From assembly GCA_017305135.1 (NCBI GenBank), contig JAFKNA010000005.1:310001-374000 (forward strand): a stretch of DNA of 64,000 bases. Reading direction: 5' to 3'. A program made the position numbers and the translations under genes. The DNA comes from Lysobacterales bacterium (GTDB taxonomy: Bacteria; Pseudomonadota; Gammaproteobacteria; Xanthomonadales; Rhodanobacteraceae). The notes under the pieces are model-generated. The model saw only the letters and a list, made by a program, of their open reading frames with translations. It made no database searches and was not told the DNA's origin. Shown piece after piece: positions 8,623 to 16,033 of this stretch (position 1 is the first letter of the stretch; every line of letters starts with the position of its first letter).

Positions 8623-9633
8623 TCAGCCGCCCTTCTTCCACTGCCCCAGCGCGGCGAGGCCGTTCTGCTTGGCGCGCAGGTGCACCATCGCCTGCGCCTC
8701 GCCGTAGTTGGCCTGCATGTCCTTGCCCCACAGCTTGAGCGCGGCGGACTGCATGGCGCGGCCGTAGGAGAACGACAGCGGCCAGGGGTGCGGGCCCATC
8801 TGGTTCATGGCGTTGAGGTGGGCGGTGGCGTCCTCGTCGGACTGGCCGCCGGAGAGAAACACGATGCCGGGCAGCGAGGCCGGCACGGCGGACCTGAGGC
8901 AGCGGATGGTCGCCTCGGCGACCTCGTCCACGTCGGCCTGGTCCGGGCAATCCTTGCCGGAGACGACCATGTTGCACTTCAGGATGGTGCCTTCCAGCAT
9001 CACGTTCTGCTCGTAGAGCGCGCCGAACAGGGAACGCAGGGTCGCCTCGGTGACCTCGTAGCAGACGTCGAGGTCATGGTCGCCGTCCATCAGCACCTCG
9101 GGCTCGACCATCGGCACCAGCCCCGCTTCCTGGCAGAGCGCGGCGTAGCGCGCCAGCGCGTGCGCGTTGGCTTCGATGCAGGTGCCGCTCGGGGTGTCCT
9201 CGCCGATGGTGATGACGGCACGCCACTTGGCGAACTTCGCGCCAAGTTTGACGTACCCGGCGAGGCGCTCGCGCAGGCCGTCGAGGCCCTCGGTGACCAG
9301 TTCGCCCGGGAAGCCGGCCAGCGGCTTGGCGCCCATGTCGACCTTGATGCCGGGGATGACGCCGGCGTCGGTGAGGATCTTGGTGAACGGCACGCCGGCC
9401 TTGGTGGCTTGGCGGATGGTCTCGTCGTAGAGGATGGCGCCGGAAATGTGCTCGCCGAGGTTTGGCGTGGTGATCAGCATCTCGCGGTAGGCGCGGCGGT
9501 TCTCCTCCGTGTTCGGCACGTTGACCGAATCGAAGCGCTTCTTGATCGTGCCGGTGGATTCGTCGATCGCGATGATGCCCTTGCCGGGCGCCACCATCGC
9601 CTGCGCGACGCTTTCGAGTTCTTCGATGCTCAT
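8623..9633 (-). CDS. fbaB: Class I fructose-bisphosphate aldolase
   Basis: A 336-residue Schiff-base aldolase that cleaves fructose 1,6-bisphosphate to dihydroxyacetone phosphate and glyceraldehyde 3-phosphate. The N-terminal AIDESTGTIKKRF, the PMVEPEVLMDG segment and the Schiff-base lysine region LEGTILKCNMV are visible; most homologues have Pro where Cys follows the Lys here. It lacks the C-terminal Tyr of animal aldolases and ends in WKKGG. CGGAG lies six bases before the ATG at 9633. It is downstream of pgk, pyk and a TonB-like gene on the same strand, a glycolytic arrangement I associate with Xanthomonadales. Confidence 0.93.
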   Translation of the reverse strand: MSIEELESVAQAMVAPGKGIIAIDESTGTIKKRFDSVNVPNTEENRRAYREMLITTPNLGEHISGAILYDETIRQATKAGVPFTKILTDAGVIPGIKVDMGAKPLAGFPGELVTEGLDGLRERLAGYVKLGAKFAKWRAVITIGEDTPSGTCIEANAHALARYAALCQEAGLVPMVEPEVLMDGDHDLDVCYEVTEATLRSLFGALYEQNVMLEGTILKCNMVVSGKDCPDQADVDEVAEATIRCLRSAVPASLPGIVFLSGGQSDEDATAHLNAMNQMGPHPWPLSFSYGRAMQSAALKLWGKDMQANYGEAQAMVHLRAKQNGLAALGQWKKGG

Positions 9634-9763
9634 GACAGCTCCGTAAAAGACCAGCAGGCCCCGTCGGCAGCAGCGCCGGCGCGGCGGGAAATCGGGAACC
9701 CACAATTATAGGCCAGTTCGGCCCGTGCTGCCCCGGCGGCGGGCGCCGCCCGGAACGCCGGCT

Positions 9764-10222
9764 TCAATGGTCCTTCCACGTGAGGTCGGTCATGTAGCAG
9801 CGCTGCATGACGGCGCTTGCGGCCGCCTTGTCGGCGGGCAGGTTGAAGGGGAAGATCAGCCAGCTGAACACCCGCATGCGCCCCGCGTTGAACGCGGTCG
9901 GGATGAAATGGAGGTTCGAGGCCACGCTCGTCGCGACGCGGCCAAGATCGCCTTCCGGTTCCACGCGCTGCACCTTGATGGTGCTGGTGCGGCCGTCCGG
10001 CTCGATCACGAACGACACCGTGGCGCAGCCGGGCGCATCGACATTGCGGCCGAGGTTGGGCACGTCGGCGTGCAGCGAGGTGTTGGCCATCGCCCACCAG
10101 GCATCGAGCTTCTCCGAAGGCACCACGCGGGGCGCGGTCTCGGTGTTCTGCGCCAGCAGCGAGGCGGAACAGCACGCCAGCAGGACGGCGGCGAGGGGAC
10201 GGAGCAGGTTGGGTATCGTCAT
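9764..10222 (-). CDS. Exported TonB C-terminal-like protein
   Basis: 152 residues starting with a signal peptide (MTIPNLLRPLAAVLLACCSA, probable cleavage after SLLA). The mature part resembles a TonB C-terminal fold: CATVSFVIEPDGRTSTIKV followed by a helix and beta strand with HFIPTAF. It has no transmembrane anchor, no Pro-rich linker and no ExbBD partners nearby, so it is not a canonical energy transducer. Family members of this shape are common, poorly characterised periplasmic proteins. It lies between pyk and fbaB on the same strand, but flanking gaps of 391 and 130 bp make co-transcription doubtful. Confidence 0.6.
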   Translation of the reverse strand: MTIPNLLRPLAAVLLACCSASLLAQNTETAPRVVPSEKLDAWWAMANTSLHADVPNLGRNVDAPGCATVSFVIEPDGRTSTIKVQRVEPEGDLGRVATSVASNLHFIPTAFNAGRMRVFSWLIFPFNLPADKAAASAVMQRCYMTDLTWKDH

Positions 10223-10613
10223 GACGGCAGGTCCGTGAGTCCGGGCCATCTTACGCGCTTCCGTGCGGGCGAAGCGCCTTCCCGGGAGGGCCGGGCTCCT
10301 GCCCGGCCGCTTTCTGCGCTGGCGTGTGGCGAGGAAAAGGGGCGCCAAGCAGGAGCTCGGCATTCCCGGGACGCGAGCCGTCCGACTTGGTGCAGCGCAG
10401 GGCTTGAGAGGCTCGGTCGCGATCGAGGTCGCTCTCTCATCAAACATGACGCAACGTGTCGAATTTCCGCGCTGATGCAGGAGCCCGTCCTGTGGGCGAC
10501 CAATGCCGCACGGCCACGCGACTGCGCCGGTCGCGCACAGGGTGCGCTCCTGCAGGGGGCCTTGAGCCTGCGCGAAAGCGGCGGGATATCTCCCTGCAGC
10601 GGGCCGGAGCGGA
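10223..10613. other. Intergenic region with hairpin and GTAG-type repeat
   Basis: About 390 bp without a gene. It holds a perfect GC-rich hairpin (10289-10308, GGCCGGGC/GCCCGGCC) and a full paired repeat element at 10476-10554. The rest shows no coding signal. Confidence 0.6.
10476..10554. repeat. Paired GTAG/REP-type palindromic element (full-length copy 1)
   Basis: Two ~27-bp arms in inverted orientation (10476-10502 and 10528-10554) are based on GGAGC(G/C)C..CCTGTG(C/G)GCGACC. Arms, spacer and about 20 bp of right flank (CTTGAGCCTGCGCG) are almost identical to the element at 54843-54920. Single arms recur at several other loci. Confidence 0.85.
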
Positions 10614-12143
10614 TCAGGACTCCGCGTCGAGGGCCGCGGCGCCGCGGCTTCGCGCGCCGCGGCGGCGATCTGGTTTGGGGGAGAGTTCCGCGAGCCCCTC
10701 GGCGATGCCGCCCGGGCCGACACGGAGCAGCTTCAGGGTGTTGGTGCCACCGAGGCGACCGGTGTGGTCGCCGGTGGTGGTGATGACGCGGTCGTCCACG
10801 GCCAGGTCACCGCGATTGAACAGGTGCAGGATGCCCAGGCGCACCGCTTCGGTCGGGCCGGCTGCCTTGGCGTCGAACTCGACCGGATGCACGTCGCGGT
10901 AGAGCAGCATGCGCCGGCGTGCGCCGGCGTTGCGGGACAAGGCGTAGATGGGAACGGTGGAGCGGTAGCGCGACAGCCACTGCGCGGTGGCGCCGCTCTC
11001 GGTCAGCGCGACGAGGGCACGTACCTGCATCTGCGCTGCGAGGAACATCGCCGCCAGCGCGATGGCCTGGTCGGTGCGGGCGAGGCGATGCGCGCCGACG
11101 CTGAGATCCTCGGCCGGCTCGAACTGCCGCTCGGCGCCGAGGCAGACGCGGCGCATCGCGGCGACCGCCTTTTCCGGATGGCGCCCGGTCGCCGTCTCCG
11201 CCGACAGCATGACCGCGTCGGTGCCGTCGATCACCGCGTTGGCGACGTCGAGCACTTCGGCGCGGGTCGGGATCGGCGATTCCACCATCGACTGCATCAT
11301 CTGCGTGGCGGTGATGACGACCCTGCTTTGCGCCAGCGCCTCGCGGATGATCTTCTTCTGCAGGCCCGGAAGCTCCGCATCGCCGATTTCCACGCCAAGG
11401 TCGCCGCGCGCCACCATCACCGCGTCCGAGGCCTCGATGATGGACTCGAGGTTCTCGATCGCCTCGGCGCGCTCGATCTTCGCCACCAGCGCCGCCGCGC
11501 CGCCCGCTTCGGCGAGGAGTGCGCGCGCCTGTTCCACGTCGTCCGCGGTCTTGACGAAGGAAATGGCCAGGAAGTCGGCCTCGAGCTCGGCGGCGAGGCG
11601 GATGTCGGCGCGATCCTTGTCCGAGAGCGCGGCGACCGTCAGTCCGCCGCCGAGCCGGTTGAGGCCCTTGCGATCGGAAAGCCGCCCGCCCACGAGCACC
11701 ACGCAGCGGATGCGCCGATCGGCGACCTGCACCACTTCCAGGGAGATCAGGCCGTCGTCGAGGAGCAGCACGTCGGCCGGCTTCACATCGTGCCAGAGGT
11801 CGGCGTAGCTGACGCCGACCTGGCCGGCGTTGCCCATGGGCGCGTCGGGATGACAATCGAGCGTGAAGGGCTGGCCATGTTCGAGCTCCACCGCCCCGTC
11901 GGCGAAGCGCTCGACGCGGATCTTCGGGCCCTGCAGGTCCAGCAGCACGCCGACCTCGCGCCCGCTCTCGGCGGCGGTCGCACGCACCGCGGCGGCGCGC
12001 CGGCGATGCTCGTCGGCGTGGCCGTGGGAGAGGTTCAGCCGCACCACGTCCACGCCTTCGGCCAGCAACTGGCGCAGGGTGGCGTCGCCGTCGGTGGCGG
12101 GGCCGAGGGTGGCGATGATGCGGGTGCGGCGAAGCTGGCTCAC
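10614..12143 (-). CDS. pyk: Pyruvate kinase
   Basis: A 509-residue glycolytic enzyme converting phosphoenolpyruvate and ADP to pyruvate and ATP. Visible are the N-terminal IIATLGPA, substrate loop NLSHG, the lysine region DFLAISFVKTADD, the metal and active-site segment VMVARGDLGVEIG and ITATQMMQSMVESPIPTRAE. It starts with GTG at 12143 (agc cag ctt follow). The family is usually 470-490 residues; the extra length is a Pro/Arg-rich C-terminal tail (SPKPDRRRGARSRGAAALD) that looks like read-through and may be non-functional. It lies 72 bp downstream of pgk. Confidence 0.95.
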   Translation of the reverse strand: MSQLRRTRIIATLGPATDGDATLRQLLAEGVDVVRLNLSHGHADEHRRRAAAVRATAAESGREVGVLLDLQGPKIRVERFADGAVELEHGQPFTLDCHPDAPMGNAGQVGVSYADLWHDVKPADVLLLDDGLISLEVVQVADRRIRCVVLVGGRLSDRKGLNRLGGGLTVAALSDKDRADIRLAAELEADFLAISFVKTADDVEQARALLAEAGGAAALVAKIERAEAIENLESIIEASDAVMVARGDLGVEIGDAELPGLQKKIIREALAQSRVVITATQMMQSMVESPIPTRAEVLDVANAVIDGTDAVMLSAETATGRHPEKAVAAMRRVCLGAERQFEPAEDLSVGAHRLARTDQAIALAAMFLAAQMQVRALVALTESGATAQWLSRYRSTVPIYALSRNAGARRRMLLYRDVHPVEFDAKAAGPTEAVRLGILHLFNRGDLAVDDRVITTTGDHTGRLGGTNTLKLLRVGPGGIAEGLAELSPKPDRRRGARSRGAAALDAES

Positions 12144-12215
12144 GCGAAGGCCCGGGACAAGAAGAGAGCCCTGATCATAGCCGCGCCGGCATGAAGGCCG
12201 TGTTGCCGCACCGGC

Positions 12216-13391
12216 TCAGGCGGCGCGCGCCCGCAGCGCCGCGACCGCCGGCAGCTCCTTGCCCTCGATGAATTCGAGGAAGGCGCCGCCGCCGGTCGAG
12301 ATGTAGGAAATGTCTCCGCCGACGCCGTATTTCTCGATCGCGGCGAGGGTGTCGCCGCCGCCGGCGATGGAGAAGGCCTGCGACCCAGCGATGGCGCGGG
12401 CCAGCGTTTCCGTGCCGTGGCCGAAGGCGTCGAATTCGAACACGCCGACCGGGCCGTTCCACACCACCGTGCCGGCCGCGCCGATCAGCGCGGCGTAGCG
12501 GGAGGCGGTGTCGGGGCCGATGTCGAGGATCAGGTCATCGGCGGCCACCGCATCGACCGGCTTCACCGTGGCCGGCGCATCGGCGGCGAACGCCGGTGCG
12601 ACGACCACGTCGGCCGGGATCGGCACCTCGGCGCCGCGCGCCTTGGCCTCGGCCATGATGCGCCGCGCAGTGTCGATGAGATCCGGCTCGTGCAGCGACT
12701 TGCCGATCGCGAAGCCCGCCGCCGCGAGGAAGGTGTTGGCGATGCCGCCGCCGACGATCAACTGGTCGACCTTGCCGAGCAGGGATTCGAGCAGGGTGAG
12801 CTTGGTGGAGACCTTGGAGCCGGCGACGATGGCGAGCAGCGGCCGCGCCGGGTGCTCCAGCGCACGTCCCAGTGCATCCAGCTCGGCCATCAGCAGCGGC
12901 CCACCGGCGGCGATCCTGGCGTGGCGGATCGCGCCGTGGGTCGAGGCCTGTGCGCGGTGCGCGGTGCCGAAGGCGTCCATCACGTAGACGTCGCAGAGGG
13001 CGGCGTACTTCCGCGCAAGGGCGTCCTCGTCCTTCTTCTCGCCGACGTTCATGCGGCAGTTCTCGAGCAGCACCAGCCCGCCGGGCGTGACGTCCACGCC
13101 ATCGATCCAGTCCCGCACCAGCGGCACCTCGCGGCCGAGCAGTTCGCCGAGCCGCACGGCCACCGGCGCGAGCGAATCGGCCTCGTTCCATTCGCCCTCC
13201 GTGGGGCGGCCGAGATGCGACATCACCATCACCGCGGCGCCCCGGTCGAGGGCCAGGCGGAGTGTCGGCAGCGCCGCCACGATGCGCGCCTCGGAGGTCA
13301 CGCGGCCATCCTCCACCGGCACGTTGAGGTCTTCGCGGATCAGGACGCGCCGACCGGCGAGATCCAGGTCGCTCATGCGGATGATGGTCAT
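12216..13391 (-). CDS. pgk: Phosphoglycerate kinase
   Basis: 391 residues, normal for the bacterial enzyme that makes ATP from 1,3-bisphosphoglycerate. The N-terminal substrate site ([15 protein letters not shown]), the histidine region [16 protein letters not shown], the hinge segment [19 protein letters not shown] and the C-terminal nucleotide loop [17 protein letters not shown] are intact. ATG at 13391 is preceded by CCGGAG. It is the first gene of the pgk-pyk pair. Confidence 0.96.
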   Translation of the reverse strand: MTIIRMSDLDLAGRRVLIREDLNVPVEDGRVTSEARIVAALPTLRLALDRGAAVMVMSHLGRPTEGEWNEADSLAPVAVRLGELLGREVPLVRDWIDGVDVTPGGLVLLENCRMNVGEKKDEDALARKYAALCDVYVMDAFGTAHRAQASTHGAIRHARIAAGGPLLMAELDALGRALEHPARPLLAIVAGSKVSTKLTLLESLLGKVDQLIVGGGIANTFLAAAGFAIGKSLHEPDLIDTARRIMAEAKARGAEVPIPADVVVAPAFAADAPATVKPVDAVAADDLILDIGPDTASRYAALIGAAGTVVWNGPVGVFEFDAFGHGTETLARAIAGSQAFSIAGGGDTLAAIEKYGVGGDISYISTGGGAFLEFIEGKELPAVAALRARAA

Positions 13392-13451
13392 TGCGCGTGC
13401 TCCGGGTGCAAACCCGGCATTACAGCCGCTGCGCGACGCCGAAGCAATCCG

Positions 13452-13808
13452 CTAGCCGCGCCGGGCCCAGGCCAGCCAGCCGAGCGTGACGCCCGCCGCC
13501 GCGCCAAGGAACTCCATCACCACGCGCAGGCCGAGCGCATCCGGGTCGTGGATCTGCGCCAGCCGCTGCTGGATCGCGAAGGGCGATTCCAGGCGGACGA
13601 TGCTGAGCGAGAAGAGCGCCCAGGCATCCACGCCCGCGGCCACCACCAGCGCCAGCGCGAAGGACACCCCGATTTCCGTGCCCTGACGCCAGCCGAGGAC
13701 GCGGCGCAGCGCATGCGCCAGCGAGAACAGCACGAAACCGAAGGCGGCCGCGATCGCGGCGGCCTGCAACGCGCCGGTCATGCCGTAGCCCAACCCGTTC
13801 CAGCCCAT
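13452..13808 (-). CDS. Small three-helix membrane protein
   Basis: 118 residues from the ATG at 13808 (MGWNGLGYGMTG). Three hydrophobic segments are visible: around GALQAAAIAAAFGFVLFSLA, SFALALVVAAGVDAWALFSL and the C-terminal VMEFLGAAAGVTLGWLAWA. A charged loop (LESPFAIQQRLAQIHDPDAL) separates the last two. I do not recognise the family. Upstream in-frame codons to 13871 are Arg-rich and unlikely to be coding. It ends 60 bp upstream of pgk on the same strand and might be co-transcribed with it. Confidence 0.6.
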   Translation of the reverse strand: MGWNGLGYGMTGALQAAAIAAAFGFVLFSLAHALRRVLGWRQGTEIGVSFALALVVAAGVDAWALFSLSIVRLESPFAIQQRLAQIHDPDALGLRVVMEFLGAAAGVTLGWLAWARRG

Positions 13809-13864
13809 GCCCCTGCCGCGCCTGCCCCGACCGCGGCGGAGTCTAGCAGCGCCCCGCGCCGAAA

Positions 13865-13881
13865 CTGCCAAAGATTGGCAG
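13865..13881. promoter_or_regulatory. Perfect palindrome, candidate activator site for the sigma-54 promoter
   Basis: CTGCCAA-AGA-TTGGCAG is a perfect inverted repeat about 50 bp upstream of the -24 element at 13932. Sigma-54 promoters need an upstream enhancer-binding protein; this is the best visible candidate site. The cognate activator is unknown. Confidence 0.4.
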
Positions 13882-13931
13882 CTTGGGCGCAGCCGCTATC
13901 CGGCGACGCGCCCGATCCAGCGCGCGCGCCG

Positions 13932-13948
13932 TTGGCACGGGTATTGCT
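13932..13948 (+). promoter_or_regulatory. Sigma-54 (RpoN) -24/-12 promoter
   Basis: TTGGCACGGGTATTGCT matches the sigma-54 consensus TGGCACG-N4-TTGCW without a mismatch, with exactly ten bases between the GG and the GC. The expected start point is near 13958, about 25 bases before the ATG at 13984. Confidence 0.8.
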
Positions 13949-13983
13949 TTACAAAGCGCGACATTTTCCACGACTCCCCTTCG

Positions 13984-14472
13984 ATGAACCCGCACCCGGA
14001 AGCGCACGAACCCGAGCCCGCCCCCTGCAGTCCCCAGTCCGTCACCTGGCGGGACCACTACGCGGGCGTGTTCGCCGTGGCCACCATCGGCGAGCGCCGG
14101 GTCGCCGGCATTTCCGGGCCGTGGTCGGGCAAGTTCGCGCTGACCTGGTGGGACCGCCCGCTGCCGCAGCGCCAGCTCGAACTGTTCGATTCGCTCGAGG
14201 AGGCGCGCCGGGCGGTGGAAGCCTGGGCCTCTCGCATCCAGCACGGCGCGCCCGTGGCGGTCGCGGTGGCGGCACCCGCCGCACTGCAACCGAAGTCGCC
14301 CGCGGCGGCGCCATCGGGGCTGCTCGGGCGGGTGGTGGCGCTGTTCGGCCACCCGCGCGCGCACCGCGCCGGCGACAGCATCGAGCGCCTGCGCCGGAGC
14401 TATGTCGAACGCGACGCGGAACTCGCCGAGGTGCATTTCGCCGCCTGCGACGAGGCGGCCGCGCGCTCCTGA
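13984..14472 (+). CDS. Hypothetical protein behind a sigma-54 promoter
   Basis: 162 residues, no recognised family. An acidic/Pro N-terminus (MNPHPEAHEPEPAP) leads into a compact segment (WRDHYAGVFAVATIGERRVAG, SGKFALTWW) ending in a helix LFDSLEEARRAVEAWASRIQ. An Ala/Pro linker follows, then a basic C-terminal helix (SIERLRRSYVERDAELAEVHF). No signal peptide or membrane segment is seen. The ATG follows a sigma-54 promoter by 36 bases. In related bacteria sigma-54 drives pilin, flagellar and nitrogen genes, so a link to motility or nitrogen status is possible but unproven. Confidence 0.65.
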   Translation: MNPHPEAHEPEPAPCSPQSVTWRDHYAGVFAVATIGERRVAGISGPWSGKFALTWWDRPLPQRQLELFDSLEEARRAVEAWASRIQHGAPVAVAVAAPAALQPKSPAAAPSGLLGRVVALFGHPRAHRAGDSIERLRRSYVERDAELAEVHFAACDEAAARS

Positions 14473-14479
14473 TCCCCTT

Positions 14480-15244
14480 TCAGCGGCTGGCCGCTTCCCG
14501 GCCGCCGTGCCGGCCGCGCTTGAGGCGCAGCCAGGTGGCCACGGCGAGGCCGTCGGCGAGCTTGCGCTTCTCGATCTCGAACAGGCCGCTGGCGTCGACC
14601 AGGTCGCTGAGCTTGCGATAGCCGTAATTGCGCGAGTCGAATTCCGGCGCCTGCTTGGCGATGGTGCTGCCGACCGCGCCGAGGTTGGCCCAGCCCGAGT
14701 CGTCCGAGGACGCGTCGACCGCATTGCGCAGCAGCGCCATCAGGCGCCGGTCGCGCTTGAGCTCGGCGCCGCTGCGCGGTGCCTCCGTCTCGTCCACGTC
14801 TTCCTTGCTGGCGCGCAGGATCTCCGTGTAGATGAACTTGTCACAGGCCGACACGAAGGGCGCCGGCGTCTTCTTCTCGCCGAAGCCGTAGACCACCAGG
14901 CCCGCCTCGCGGATGCGCGCGGCCAGGCGCGTGAAGTCACTGTCGCTGGAAACGATGCAGAAGCCGCCAAGCCTGCCGCTGTAGAGCAGGTCCATGGCGT
15001 CGATGATCAACGCCGAATCGGTGGCGTTCTTGCCGGTCGTGTAGCGGAACTGCTGGATCGGCTGGATGGCATGGGTGAGCAGGACGTCCTTCCAGCCCTT
15101 GAGCTGCGGCTGGGTCCAGTCGCCGTAGATGCGCTTGACCGTGGCGGCGCCGTATTTGGCGATTTCGGCGAGCAGCCCCTCGATGACCGAGGGCTGCGCG
15201 TTGTCGGCGTCGATCAGTACCGCCAGCGGCGTGGATGCGGCCAT
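14480..15244 (-). CDS. NYN-domain (PIN-like) protein with LOTUS/OST-HTH C-terminus
   Basis: 254 residues. The N-terminal NYN domain (about 5-150) shows LAVLIDADNAQ, ALIIDAMDLLYSG and GFCIVSSDSDFTRLA, the acidic residues expected for a metal-dependent RNase fold. It is followed by VVYGFGEKKTPAPFVSACDKFIY. The C-terminal 70 residues (GWANLGAVGSTIAKQAPEF, YGYRKLSDLVDASGLFEI) match the OST-HTH/LOTUS RNA-binding pattern. AAGGAG lies seven bases before the ATG at 15244. Function is probably RNA processing or decay; the substrate is unknown. It diverges from ppa and converges with the sigma-54-controlled gene, leaving only seven bases between stops. Confidence 0.85.
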   Translation of the reverse strand: MAASTPLAVLIDADNAQPSVIEGLLAEIAKYGAATVKRIYGDWTQPQLKGWKDVLLTHAIQPIQQFRYTTGKNATDSALIIDAMDLLYSGRLGGFCIVSSDSDFTRLAARIREAGLVVYGFGEKKTPAPFVSACDKFIYTEILRASKEDVDETEAPRSGAELKRDRRLMALLRNAVDASSDDSGWANLGAVGSTIAKQAPEFDSRNYGYRKLSDLVDASGLFEIEKRKLADGLAVATWLRLKRGRHGGREAASR

Positions 15245-15358
15245 GCTGTTCTCCTTGCAGGTGCGACCAGCTTAACGCTCCGGGCTTCTTGCTGCAGTGC
15301 GGCAACGATTGCCGTATCCTTCGCGGCCCTGCGCGCTTCGCTCCACGAAGGTAGATCC

Positions 15359-15907
15359 ATGGCTTTGGAACACGTCCCCGCCGGCGACCAGGTGCCGCAC
15401 GGCATCAATGTCGTCATCGAGATTCCCAAGGACGCGGAACCCGTCAAGTACGAGGTGGACAAGGCCAGCGGCGCCATCTTCGTCGACCGCGTGCTGTCGA
15501 CGCCGATGCGCTATCCCTGCAACTACGGCTACGTGCCGCGCACCCTGGGCGGCGATGGCGACCCGCTGGATGCGCTGGTCATCCTGCCGCTGCCGCTGGT
15601 GCCGGGATCGGTGATCCGCTGCCGCCCGGTCGGCATGCTGCGCATGACCGACGAGGCCGGCGCCGACGAAAAGCTGCTGGTGGTGCCGCAGCCGAAGATC
15701 TTCGCCGGCTACGCGCACATCACCGACATCAGCCAAGTGTCCGGGCACTGGCTGGAGCGCATCGGCCACTTCTTCGAGCATTACAAGGATCTGGAAAAGG
15801 GCAAGTGGGTGCGCATCGACGGCTGGGTCGGCGCCGACGAGGCCGAACGCGAGATCCTCGCCAGCGTGGCCCGCTTCCGCGGCGGGCAGGACAGCGCCGC
15901 GGCCTGA
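15359..15907 (+). CDS. ppa: Inorganic pyrophosphatase (family I)
   Basis: 182 residues, the usual size. It hydrolyses pyrophosphate released by biosynthetic reactions. The family motifs are intact: VVIEIPKDAEPVKYEVDK, the metal-binding GDGDPLDALVILPLPL and the C-terminal HFFEHYKDLEKGKWV. The ATG at 15359 begins MALEHVPAGDQVP. It is transcribed alone. Confidence 0.96.
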   Translation: MALEHVPAGDQVPHGINVVIEIPKDAEPVKYEVDKASGAIFVDRVLSTPMRYPCNYGYVPRTLGGDGDPLDALVILPLPLVPGSVIRCRPVGMLRMTDEAGADEKLLVVPQPKIFAGYAHITDISQVSGHWLERIGHFFEHYKDLEKGKWVRIDGWVGADEAEREILASVARFRGGQDSAAA

Positions 15908-15927
15908 GCCGGAGCCGGGTCATGCAC

Positions 15928-15993
15928 GAGGTGCGCTCCTGCGACACCTTGCATGCCGCGCCGTTGCTCGCGCAGGAGCGCACCCTGTGCGCG
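15928..15993. repeat. GTAG/REP-type palindrome between ppa and the ArnT-like gene
   Basis: Inverted arms GTGCGCTCCTGCG (from 15931) and CGCAGGAGCGCACCCTGTGC (15971-15990) of the main repeat family lie between two convergent genes. They could form a stem acting as a terminator for both. Confidence 0.75.
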
Positions 15994-16033
15994 TCCGCGA
16001 GGCCTCGCGGACGCCGCGCGACCAGCCGCGCGC

